From: an uncultured Lachnospiraceae bacterium
GTDB taxonomy: Bacteria; Bacillota_A; Clostridia; Lachnospirales; Lachnospiraceae
NCBI GenBank assembly: GCA_900555005.1
Contig: USJM01000145.1
Coordinates: 1 to 5,047, forward strand
DNA: 5,047 nucleotides
Direction: 5' to 3'
In this document: positions 1-5,047 of the stretch, piece after piece
Layout: every line of letters starts with the position of its first letter
Numbering within the stretch: the first letter of the stretch is position 1
Position numbers and translations under genes: made by a program
Notes under the pieces: model-generated
Databases searched by the model: none
What the model saw: the letters and a program-made list of their open reading frames with translations, nothing else
Told to the model about the DNA's origin: nothing

Positions 1-66
1 AGTGCCCCTCTGGGCTTCGGTGCCGCCGTAGCTGACGACCAGATCCTTGACTTCCAGCATGCTCAT
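1..66 (-). CDS. livF: LivF, branched-chain amino acid ABC transporter ATP-binding protein (N-terminal fragment)
   Basis: Only the first 22 codons are present; the gene runs off the left edge. The translation begins [15 protein letters not shown], the standard opening of LivF-type ATPases, where the aromatic residue of the A-loop (Tyr13 here) stacks on the adenine of ATP. The Walker A motif and everything after it lie outside the window. I chose the ATG at 66-64 because it overlaps the livG stop codon as ATGA, a typical translational-coupling junction. A second in-frame ATG at 60-58 (giving MLEVKD) is also possible, with GGACGAAG acting as its ribosome site. In the complex, LivF pairs with LivG on the cytoplasmic face to power import through LivH-LivM. 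The assignment rests on this short N-terminus together with its place as last gene of a liv operon. Confidence 0.85.
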   Translation of the reverse strand, partial: MSMLEVKDLVVSYGGTEAQRGT

Positions 67-828
67 TCTTCGTCCACCCCCAAATAGGCCGCGATGACGT
101 CCGGGTTCGCCTGAATCTCTTCCGGCGTGCCTTCGGCGATCAGACGGCCGAAGTCTAGCACGTAGATCCGGTCGCTGATGCCCATGACCAGATTCATGTG
201 GTGCTCGATGAGGAGAATCGTGATCTTGAATTTTTCCCGGATCCCCCGATAAAGGCTGTCAGCTCCTCCGTTTCCTGAGGGTTCATGCCGGCGGCCGGCT
301 CATCAAGAAGCAGCAGCTTCGGATCCGATGCGAGGGCACGGCAGATCTCAAGCTTTCTCTGCTGTCCGTAAGGCAGCTGGGACGCCGCATAGTCCGCCTT
401 GTCTCCGATCCCGAAGACGTCCAGAAGCTTGCGCGCCTTCTGATTCATCTCCGCTTCCCTGTCCCTGTACTTCTTCGTACGCAGCACACCGTCGAGCATA
501 CTGTACGTGACCCGGTTGTGCATGCCGACCTTGACATTGTCCAGAACAGACATGGCATTGAACAGCCTGATATTCTGGAAGGTTCTCGCAATGCCGGCTT
601 CGAGATGTATTCCGGTCCCTTTCCGGTTATATTGACACCATCAAAGGTGATGATCCCTTCGGTCGGCGTATACATGCCGGTCAGCATATTGAAGGCGGTT
701 GTCTTTCCAGCACCGTTCGGACCGATCAGTCCGTACAGATGACCGCTTTCTATGCTCATGTTCAGTCCCTGGACAGCCTGAAGGCCGCCGAAGGAGATAC
801 CGAGATTCTTTACTTCAAGCAATGCCAT
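63..828 (-). CDS. livG: LivG, branched-chain amino acid ABC transporter ATP-binding protein, reading frame broken twice
   Basis: LivG is one of the two cytoplasmic ATPases of the branched-chain amino acid importer. As sequenced the gene lies in three frames: 828 to about 600 (opening [10 protein letters not shown]), about 598 to 247 (containing [10 protein letters not shown]), and about 243 to 63 (ending AAYLGVDEE, stop TGA at 65-63). Restoring one base at each junction gives 255 residues, the usual LivG length. In that reconstruction, Walker A (GPNGAGKTT) is at residues 36-44, the Q-loop glutamine (ARTFQNI) near 85, the LivG-type signature LPYGQQR at 152-158, Walker B LLLLDEP at 172-178, and the switch histidine in LLIEHH at about 210. 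All catalytic elements survive, which argues for base-calling errors rather than decay. The start ATG is 6 nt after the livM stop, and an AGGGGTGAT ribosome site overlaps that stop. The gene overlaps livF by 4 nt. Confidence 0.93.
243..247 (-). other. Frameshift site 2 in livG (probable missing G/C in a 5-base run)
   Basis: On the coding strand, TTT ATC GGG GGA TCC leads out of frame, to a tail (SGKNSRSR) unlike any LivG. If the run of five G (plus-strand C5 at 243-247) is read as six, the protein continues as [18 protein letters not shown], which is normal LivG. A one-base loss in a homopolymer is the simplest explanation. Confidence 0.88.
598..600 (-). other. Frameshift site 1 in livG (one base missing after ISK codons)
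   Basis: Coding-strand frame 1 reads ATC TCG AAG CCG GCA and continues as PALREPSR, which is not LivG-like. Adding one base (TCG AAA GCC or TCG AAG GCC) gives [20 protein letters not shown], the conserved Q-loop region, and joins directly to the [10 protein letters not shown] segment. The missing base therefore lies at the AAGCC stretch (plus strand ggctt, about 597-600). The exact base cannot be fixed from this sequence alone. Confidence 0.87.
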
Positions 829-834
829 CCCCGA

Positions 835-1919
835 TCACCCCTTCTTCTTTCCGGCATCTTCCGTCCCCGAGCCTGCTTTCCCGGAGCGGAGCTTCAGCGC
901 CAGTCTCTGCCTCCACATCACAAAGGCAGGTGCACGGTTGAAGAGCATCATGACAATCAGCACAATCGAATAAATGAACATCCTGTACTGGCTGAAGCCT
1001 CTCAGAAGCTCCGGCAGTACCGTCAGCACGACTGCCGCAATGATGGCTCCGGGAATGCTTCCCATCCCGCCGAGGACAACCATGACCAGGATGTTGATGG
1101 AAAGGTTGTAGTCGAACTTCTTCGCGACAAGAGACGCAAAATTCAGCGCGTAGAGAACGCCGGCAAACCCTGCAATCACTGCGGAGGAGACAAACGCCAT
1201 CAGCTTGTACTTTGTCAGATTGATTCCGATTGACCTTGCCGCAATGTCATCGTCGCGGATCGCGGTGATCGCCCGGCCGGCTCTCGAGTTCATCAGATTC
1301 AGGACAAAAAGAAGCGTCAGCGCAATCAGCAGAATCCCGACCGAGAAAACGGAGAACTTCCTGATCCCCGTAATACCCATCGCACCTTTCATCAGCACCT
1401 TTCCGGTCGGCTCCATGTTCAGAGAAAACTGATCCTTCAGCGAAAAATGAAGCCCGGCGCTGTCTGACCCGATATAAAGAGAATTCAGGACGTTCTTCAG
1501 AATCTCGCCGAATGCCAGCGTCACGATGGCCAGATAGTCTCCTGAAAGCCTCAGAACAGGAACACCGACGATCACACCGAATATTCCGGCTGCAAGTCCG
1601 CCGATCAGGAAAGCCAGCACGATCGCAACCCCTTCCGGCATTCCCGCACCGACTGTATTGTAGAAGAACACGCCTGCAAATGCCCCTGCACTCATGAATG
1701 CGGCATGCCCCAGGGACAGCTCCCGAGGAAGCCGACCACCAGGTTCAGGGAAATTGCCATCATGATATACGCGCAGACCGGAATCAGCAGTCCGGCTGCC
1801 TTCGATGAAAGATTGCCTGAAAGCCTTACAACCTCAATTGCACCCCAGAATACCCCGATCAGAATGAACGATGTGAGATATGTTCTGGCTGACTTGCTCA
1901 TTTTTTTCTGTTTCGCCAT
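835..1919 (-). CDS. livM: LivM, branched-chain amino acid ABC transporter permease, reading frame broken once
   Basis: LivM is one of the two integral membrane subunits forming the translocation channel. It is read in two frames. The first, 1919 to about 1725, opens MAKQKKMSKS and runs through AISLNLVVGFLG. The second, about 1722 to 835, carries ELSLGHAAFMSAGAFAG to the end. Adding one base joins them into a 361-residue protein. Recognisable family segments are the N-terminal LNLVVGFLGELSLGHAAF stretch (about residues 58-75), VPVLRLSGDYLAIVTLAFGE, the cytoplasmic coupling region with GINLTKYKLMAFVSSAVIAG, and VVLGGMGSIPGAI near the C-terminus. Many hydrophobic segments are visible, and the tail is basic (ends DAGKKKG). 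The start ATG is 9 nt after the livH stop; the GAGGTG ribosome site overlaps that stop TGA. In the broken state the first frame would end at codon 75 (stop near 1692), leaving only the first transmembrane segments. Confidence 0.94.
1722..1724 (-). other. Frameshift site in livM (probable missing G/C in a short run)
   Basis: On the coding strand, TTC CTC GGG AGC TGT CCC TGG runs out of frame as GSCPWGMPHS and stops. Reading GGGG instead of GGG (plus-strand CCC at 1722-1724) gives FLGELSLGHAAFMSAGA, a highly conserved LivM segment, and enters the long downstream frame. The call rests on this motif spanning the junction. Confidence 0.9.
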
Positions 1920-1928
1920 ATGCTCACC

Positions 1929-2810
1929 TCACACTTTCACAGTTGCTTTCTTCCCGAGAAGTCCGGAAGGCTTGACAAGAAGGACAACGATCAGAACCAG
2001 GAACACAATTGCATCGGACAGCTGCGTCGAAATATAAGCCTTGGAAAGATTCTCGATGATACCGAGAAGGATTCCGCCGACAAACGCTCCCGGGATCGAT
2101 CCGATTCCCCCGAATACGGCTGCGACAAACGCCTTGATGCCAGGCATTGCGCCGGTTGTCGGAACAAGCGTCGGATACGAGGAGAGAAGAAGCGCTCCCG
2201 CAATGGCTGCAAGCCCGGACCCGATTGCAAAGGTCAGGGAGATGATGGCGTTGACATTGATTCCCATCAGCTGGGCCGCTCCTCTGTCCTCGGAAACCGC
2301 CTGCATCGCGTGACCCGGGCGGGTATTGTTGACAAACCAGATCAGAACAAACATGATCACAAGGGATGTCACAATTGTCACGATGGTTTCCGCCGAGATT
2401 TGCAGGCTGCCGCCGAACAGATTCAGGGCCGGAAGACTGACGATGGAAGTGAAGGACTTCGGCTCAGACGACCACAGAAGCATCGCTCCATTCTCCAGGA
2501 AGTAGCTCACGCCGATGGCCGTGATCAGCACAGCCAGAGATGCTGCTCCTCTCAGCGGCCTGTAGGCAATCCGCTCAATCGTAATGCCCAGAAGGGTACA
2601 GACGACGATCGCAAGAATCATAGAAAGCCAGGGATTCATACCACCCTGGCAAAACGTGAAGAACACAACATATCCACCGACCATGATGATATCGCCATGG
2701 GCAAAATTCAGCATCTTGGCGATGCCGTACACCATTGTGTATCCCAGGGCGATCAGCGCGTACACGCTTCCCAGTGATATGCCTCTGACCAGATAAGATA
2801 AAAACTGCAT
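1929..2810 (-). CDS. livH: LivH, branched-chain amino acid ABC transporter permease
   Basis: LivH is the partner of LivM in the membrane channel of the importer. The frame is intact, 293 residues with a TGA stop, close to the roughly 300 typical of the family. The N-terminus holds the hallmark GISLGSVYALIALGYTMVYG followed by AKMLNFAHGDIIMVGGY (about residues 10-47). The cytoplasmic loop that contacts the ATPase contains GINVNAIISLTFAIGSGLAAIAGA, and the C-terminal part has FVAAVFGGIGSIPGAFVGG. Several hydrophobic helices are spread along the whole length. An upstream in-frame ATG at 2831 would add MSRRRIE, but that extension is encoded by the ribosome-binding site itself. I therefore place the start at 2810, six bases after AGGAGG. 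The gene is preceded by a stem-loop separating it from livK, and livM begins 9 nt downstream. Confidence 0.96.
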   Translation of the reverse strand: MQFLSYLVRGISLGSVYALIALGYTMVYGIAKMLNFAHGDIIMVGGYVVFFTFCQGGMNPWLSMILAIVVCTLLGITIERIAYRPLRGAASLAVLITAIGVSYFLENGAMLLWSSEPKSFTSIVSLPALNLFGGSLQISAETIVTIVTSLVIMFVLIWFVNNTRPGHAMQAVSEDRGAAQLMGINVNAIISLTFAIGSGLAAIAGALLLSSYPTLVPTTGAMPGIKAFVAAVFGGIGSIPGAFVGGILLGIIENLSKAYISTQLSDAIVFLVLIVVLLVKPSGLLGKKATVKV

Positions 2811-2816
2811 CTCAAT

Positions 2817-2822
2817 CCTCCT
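2817..2822 (-). promoter_or_regulatory. Ribosome binding site of livH (decides the start)
   Basis: The coding strand reads AGGAGG, a 6-nt spacer ATTGAG, then ATG at 2810. This is a full match to the anti-Shine-Dalgarno core at a good distance, and it rules out the upstream ATG at 2831 as the likely start. Confidence 0.85.
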
Positions 2823-2846
2823 GCGGCTCAATTGCCATTCATCAGG

Positions 2847-2887
2847 CAGGAAGAAGGGGGCTGCAATACCGCCAGCCCCCTTCCCTG
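2847..2887 (-). promoter_or_regulatory. Intercistronic stem-loop between livK and livH (mRNA stabiliser or partial attenuator)
   Basis: In the transcript, GAAGGGGGCTG (2883-2873) pairs perfectly with CAGCCCCCTTC (2863-2853) around a 9-nt loop. A lower 4-bp stem, CAGG with CCTG, extends it past a 2-nt bulge. The base lies 14 nt after the livK stop codon (TAA, 2903-2901). The downstream bases are TTCCTGCC, with no U-tract, so this is not a convincing full terminator. By analogy with other ABC import operons, where such a hairpin follows the binding-protein gene, it may protect the livK message and reduce read-through to the permease genes. That role is inference. Confidence 0.75.
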
Positions 2888-2900
2888 GAAAGCCAATCGA

Positions 2901-4088
2901 TTACTCTGACTCTGTCTCAGCTTCGGTGGAAGCGCTGACGCTCTCGCCGTCGATCGGCTGATATTCACCATTCTCGATGATCATGCCCTTCGGCTCTTTG
3001 CTGACAGCGCCGGAAGCATCCCAGGTCATCCCGGTACCGGTCAGGCCGTCATAGGTGAAGCTCGGATCCGTGATCGTTGCCTTCAGTGCATCGCAGATAT
3101 CGGAAGCGCTCATATCAGCTGTGATACCTGCCTTCTCCCCAGCCTTTGCCAGAACCTTGATGACATCATAGGCATCTGCTGCGAACTGGTTCGGCGTATC
3201 GCCCTTTGCAACTTCCTTGTACTTTGCGACGAAGTCCTGTGTCGCCTTGTCCGCGGATGTTGCAACGAACGGGGTCAGCAGCATGACGCCCTCAGCGAGG
3301 GAAGTATCGAAGCCCTCGACACCGAGGATTCCGTCCAGGCCGTCGCATCCGAAGAATTTCGGCTTGTAGCCCATGTCGTTTGCAGCCTTCAGAATCTGGC
3401 TGGCCGGTGTGTAGTAAATCGGAAGGAAGATAAGATCTGCGCCGGCATCCTTGCAGGCCTGAACCTGAGTGGTCAGGTCGGTGGAGTTATCATCCGTGAA
3501 GGCCTCATTCGCGACAACCTGAAGGCCGACCTTGGATGCCTCAGCCTGGAAGTTTGTGTTGATTCCGCTTGAGTACGCATCGGAAGAATTGTAGATGACA
3601 CCGATCTTTGTTCCGAGCTTCTTGCTGGAGATATAGTCTGCGGAAGCAGTACCCTGGTTCGGGTCCGTGAAGCAAATCTGGAAGATATTGTCACCTGTAT
3701 CGATGACATCCTGTGAAGAAGCGGACGGTGTCATCATGAACATGTTGTCATTGACCGCTTCTGCGCCGACCGCCAGGCACGGGTTCGTGGTGACGGTTCC
3801 TGCCAGAATCTGCATGCCCCAGTCCTTCAGGCTGTTGTAGGCATTGACAGAGGTCTCGGCATCATGTGTGTCATCCTCGAACTTCCAGTCAAACTGGACA
3901 GCCCCTCCTGCCTTGTTCACCTCATCCACGGCGATCTGCTCACCATACATGGCAGCCGTTCCGTAGATGGCAGCCGGTCCGGTCGTAGGCCCGATTCCGC
4001 CGACCTTTATCTTATCAGCAGCAGATGCGCTGACTGCGAAGGACGCAGCCAGTACGCCAGACATCGCAACACATAAAAATTTTTTCAT
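2901..4088 (-). CDS. livK: LivK-type branched-chain amino acid ABC transporter substrate-binding protein
   Basis: This is the extracytoplasmic receptor that binds branched-chain amino acids and delivers them to LivHM. It is 395 residues with a TAA stop and an intact frame. The fold is a type I periplasmic binding protein of the leucine-binding family: KVGGIGPTTGPAAIYGTAA at the start of the mature domain, DEVNKAGG, the ligand-side stretch AGTVTTNPCLAVG, SASSQDVIDTGDNIFQI, and the YNSSDAYSSG crossover. Residues 1-23 form a signal peptide (MKK, hydrophobic core, ASA-A cleavage site), with no lipobox cysteine at that site. The last 17 or so residues are rich in Ser, Thr and Glu. I chose the ATG at 4088 over one 13 codons upstream because AAGGAGG sits 8 nt before it and the signal peptide starts there. 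First gene of the operon, with its own promoter. Ligand preference within the family (Leu/Ile/Val or another amino acid) cannot be read from the sequence; livJ is an equally valid name. Confidence 0.94.
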   Translation of the reverse strand: MKKFLCVAMSGVLAASFAVSASAADKIKVGGIGPTTGPAAIYGTAAMYGEQIAVDEVNKAGGAVQFDWKFEDDTHDAETSVNAYNSLKDWGMQILAGTVTTNPCLAVGAEAVNDNMFMMTPSASSQDVIDTGDNIFQICFTDPNQGTASADYISSKKLGTKIGVIYNSSDAYSSGINTNFQAEASKVGLQVVANEAFTDDNSTDLTTQVQACKDAGADLIFLPIYYTPASQILKAANDMGYKPKFFGCDGLDGILGVEGFDTSLAEGVMLLTPFVATSADKATQDFVAKYKEVAKGDTPNQFAADAYDVIKVLAKAGEKAGITADMSASDICDALKATITDPSFTYDGLTGTGMTWDASGAVSKEPKGMIIENGEYQPIDGESVSASTEAETESE

Positions 4089-4096
4089 AATCGTGT

Positions 4097-4103
4097 CCTC
4101 CTT
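4097..4103 (-). promoter_or_regulatory. Ribosome binding site of livK (decides the start)
   Basis: The coding strand shows AAGGAGG, spacer ACACGATT (8 nt), then ATG at 4088. It lies inside the alternative longer frame that starts at 4127, so the longer start is unlikely. Confidence 0.85.
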
Positions 4104-4117
4104 TATGAATTGAGCGT

Positions 4118-4147
4118 ATTGTATCACCGCTGTCGCACTGCTTTCAA
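4118..4147 (-). promoter_or_regulatory. Sigma-A-type promoter of the liv operon
   Basis: On the minus strand, TTGAAA (4147-4142, 5 of 6 to the -35 consensus) is followed by an 18-nt spacer and TACAAT (4123-4118, 5 of 6 to the -10). The spacer ends in TGA, which makes an extended -10 (TGATACAAT). Transcription would start near 4111, giving a leader of only about 23 nt before livK. That is too short for a riboswitch or T-box, so control, if any, should act at or upstream of the promoter. Confidence 0.75.
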
Positions 4148-4203
4148 GGGTACAATGTGCTGTTTTTGAAAAATATTTCGATTTCTTTTAGGTGAGAATG
4201 CAC

Positions 4204-4233
4204 AACAATAATTTGTATCTTTAAATTATTGTT
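4204..4233. promoter_or_regulatory. Perfect 11-bp inverted repeat upstream of livK, candidate operator
   Basis: The plus strand has AACAATAATTT (4204-4214), an 8-nt spacer, then AAATTATTGTT (4223-4233), an exact inverted repeat. It is centred about 107 nt upstream of the predicted liv transcription start. It is AT-only apart from one G/C pair per arm and has no U-tract after it in the minus direction, so a protein-binding site is more plausible than a terminator for the protease gene. The AT-rich setting raises the odds of a chance palindrome, and I do not recognise the motif as that of a known regulator. Confidence 0.45.
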
Positions 4234-4234
4234 C

Positions 4235-4274
4235 CAATTATTTTTCGTGTTCCTATTTTTTAGGGAAATAATTG
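4235..4274. repeat. Second AT-rich inverted repeat (9-bp arms, 22-nt spacer)
   Basis: CAATTATTT (4235-4243) and AAATAATTG (4266-4274) are exact inverted copies. The arms resemble but do not equal those of the adjacent 11-bp repeat (CAATAATTT and AAATTATTG within it), so the stretch 4204-4274 carries four related AT-rich half-sites. The long spacer makes a hairpin less likely than paired binding sites. It could also be base-composition noise. Confidence 0.35.
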
Positions 4275-4345
4275 CACGCTCGCATCACAAATCGGCCCTC
4301 ACCTGCCAGCCCGGGAAGCAGATGAAATTCGATATTTTTACCAGA

Positions 4346-5047
4346 TTATCGAAAAATTGTCTGAAGGTCATGGAACACCAGCAGGAGCGCCAGTCCCATC
4401 AGCACCACGAATCCGGCATAATTGACTGCCTGCTCGAACCTTCTGTCAGGCTTCCGCCTGGTCACCGCTTCCGCCACCAGAAACAGAAGTCTCCCGCCGT
4501 CCAGCGCCGGGAGCGGCAGCAGATTCATGACACCGAGGTTCGCCGACAGCAGGATCGCAATCTGGAGGACATTCAGCCACACGTACAGCATCCCGTCCTC
4601 CCGCGATTCCTCCACCGTGTCACTGATTGTCTTGACAATCCGGACCGGTCCGGAGACGTCGTCAGCGGAAACCTGGCCTCTCAGCAGCATGCCAAGGCTG
4701 TCGAAGGTGATCCGAATCCAGTATCCTGTCTCCAGGAAGCTATAGCGGACCGTCGTCAGAATCCCGCCATGAAGCCGATACTGGGAGGAGGTAGAGATGC
4801 CAAGCAAATGCCGCCCGTCAGCACTCTCCTCCGGAACGATCTGAGCCGACCTTTCTTCTCCCTCATGTGTCCAGCAGACGGTGACCGGCTGCCCGGATGA
4901 AAACGACGTGCTGTGCAGCATGGTATAGACCGAAATGTCTCTCTGGAGGGAGATCGCGGACCGTCCGATCTTTGTGATCCAGTCGCCCGCCTCGATGCCA
5001 GCCTGCGCAGCCGGCGATCCGGACTCGACCTCAAGAACAACCGGCAA
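4346..5047 (-). CDS. rseP: RseP/RasP-family site-2 zinc metalloprotease (M50B), C-terminal part
   Basis: This is the 3' portion of a gene for a membrane-embedded protease that cuts transmembrane proteins such as anti-sigma factors and remnant signal peptides inside the bilayer. The window holds 233 codons plus the stop (TAA, 4348-4346). The first codon, TTG at 5047, is an internal leucine rather than the start. A PDZ domain opens the fragment (PVVLEVESGSPAAQAGIEAGDWITKIG, about residues 2-28 and on to about 75). Then come GPVRIVKTI (about 131-139) and the family's second active-site element, NLGVMNLLPLPALDGGR (about 169-185), whose LDG aspartate is a zinc ligand. A last hydrophobic helix (GFVVLMGLALLLVF) precedes the end. 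The first catalytic motif HExxH lies upstream, outside the window. A single PDZ fits the Gram-positive RasP/YluC form. No partner gene of the usual dxr-rseP-ispG cluster is visible; the next gene downstream is livK. Confidence 0.93.
   Translation of the reverse strand: MPVVLEVESGSPAAQAGIEAGDWITKIGRSAISLQRDISVYTMLHSTSFSSGQPVTVCWTHEGEERSAQIVPEESADGRHLLGISTSSQYRLHGGILTTVRYSFLETGYWIRITFDSLGMLLRGQVSADDVSGPVRIVKTISDTVEESREDGMLYVWLNVLQIAILLSANLGVMNLLPLPALDGGRLLFLVAEAVTRRKPDRRFEQAVNYAGFVVLMGLALLLVFHDLQTIFR

Larger units (their letters stand above)
4089..4345. other. Non-coding gap between the protease gene and livK
   Basis: This 257-nt stretch holds no credible gene. Next to the protease stop is a more GC-rich part (about 4275-4320) in which I see no canonical terminator hairpin with a U-tract. 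The centre (about 4160-4274) is strongly AT-rich and holds the two inverted repeats plus a TTTTTCAAAAA tract that may act as an UP-element-like or bending sequence. The right-hand end in transcription order holds the livK promoter and ribosome site. Confidence 0.7.

Noticed and set aside
243..600. Programmed ribosomal frameshifting in livG
   Set aside because: No slippery heptamer with a downstream structure was seen, two separate shifts would be needed, and LivG is not known to use recoding. One-base losses are simpler.
739..1233. Plus-strand open frame of 164 codons opposite livM and livG
   Set aside because: Low-complexity His/Gln/Arg-rich shadow product with no ribosome site; the minus strand codes for LivM and LivG.
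1920..2777. Long plus-strand open frame (285 codons) opposite livH
   Set aside because: It is the antisense shadow of livH: the product is rich in Arg, Asp, His, Lys and Gln without a domain, while the minus strand gives an intact permease.
4160..4174. Possible CodY box upstream of the -35 (ATTTTTCAAAAACAG on the minus strand)
   Set aside because: It matches the AATTTTCWGAAAATT consensus at only about 10 of 15 positions in an AT-rich tract. CodY control of BCAA uptake is plausible biologically, but this site does not support it.
4275..4345. Intrinsic terminator for the protease gene
   Set aside because: The GC-rich bases here form only short pairings and are not followed by a U-tract; no canonical terminator can be supported.
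4229..4900. Plus-strand open frame of 223 codons opposite the protease gene
   Set aside because: Antisense shadow of the rseP-like gene; no ribosome site, no recognisable domain, and it starts in the AT-rich regulatory gap.

Overview
The window is about 5 kb of moderately GC-rich bacterial DNA, and every gene I can support lies on the minus strand. It holds the 3' part of an RseP/RasP-type site-2 protease gene and then an almost complete branched-chain amino acid ABC transporter operon, in the order livK-livH-livM-livG-livF (livF is cut by the window edge). Several things suggest a Gram-positive anaerobe of the Clostridia, perhaps Lachnospiraceae-like: consensus AGGAGG Shine-Dalgarno sites, a strong sigma-A promoter with an extended -10, a short single-PDZ RseP-like tail, and the character of the Liv proteins. 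This taxonomic call is an inference.

Layout, in the direction of transcription (right to left). 5047-4346 is the C-terminal 234 codons of the membrane protease. 4345-4089 is a 257-nt non-coding gap. It contains two AT-rich inverted repeats, an A/T-tract stretch and a strong promoter just before livK. 4088-2901 is livK, the secreted substrate-binding protein. 2900-2811 is an intercistronic gap with a strong GC-rich stem-loop that lacks a U-tract. 2810-1929 is livH and 1919-835 is livM, the two membrane permeases. 828-63 is livG and 66-1 the start of livF, the two ATPases. Gaps from livH onward are 9 nt, 6 nt and a 4-nt ATGA overlap, so the distal four genes are translationally tight.

How they work together: LivK captures leucine, isoleucine, valine or a related amino acid outside the cell and delivers it to the LivH-LivM channel. 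LivG and LivF hydrolyse ATP to drive import. The promoter before livK plus the stem-loop after it would give more binding protein than permease, a common arrangement in ABC import operons.

The main oddity is that livG carries two apparent single-base deletions and livM carries one. Restoring one base at each site gives full-length, family-typical proteins (255 and 361 residues). All three are losses, two clearly in G/C runs, and all lie in the left third of the window. I read them as more likely sequencing or assembly errors than true gene decay. I found no RNA genes, mobile elements, CRISPR arrays or undescribed system here; the genes are of well-known families.
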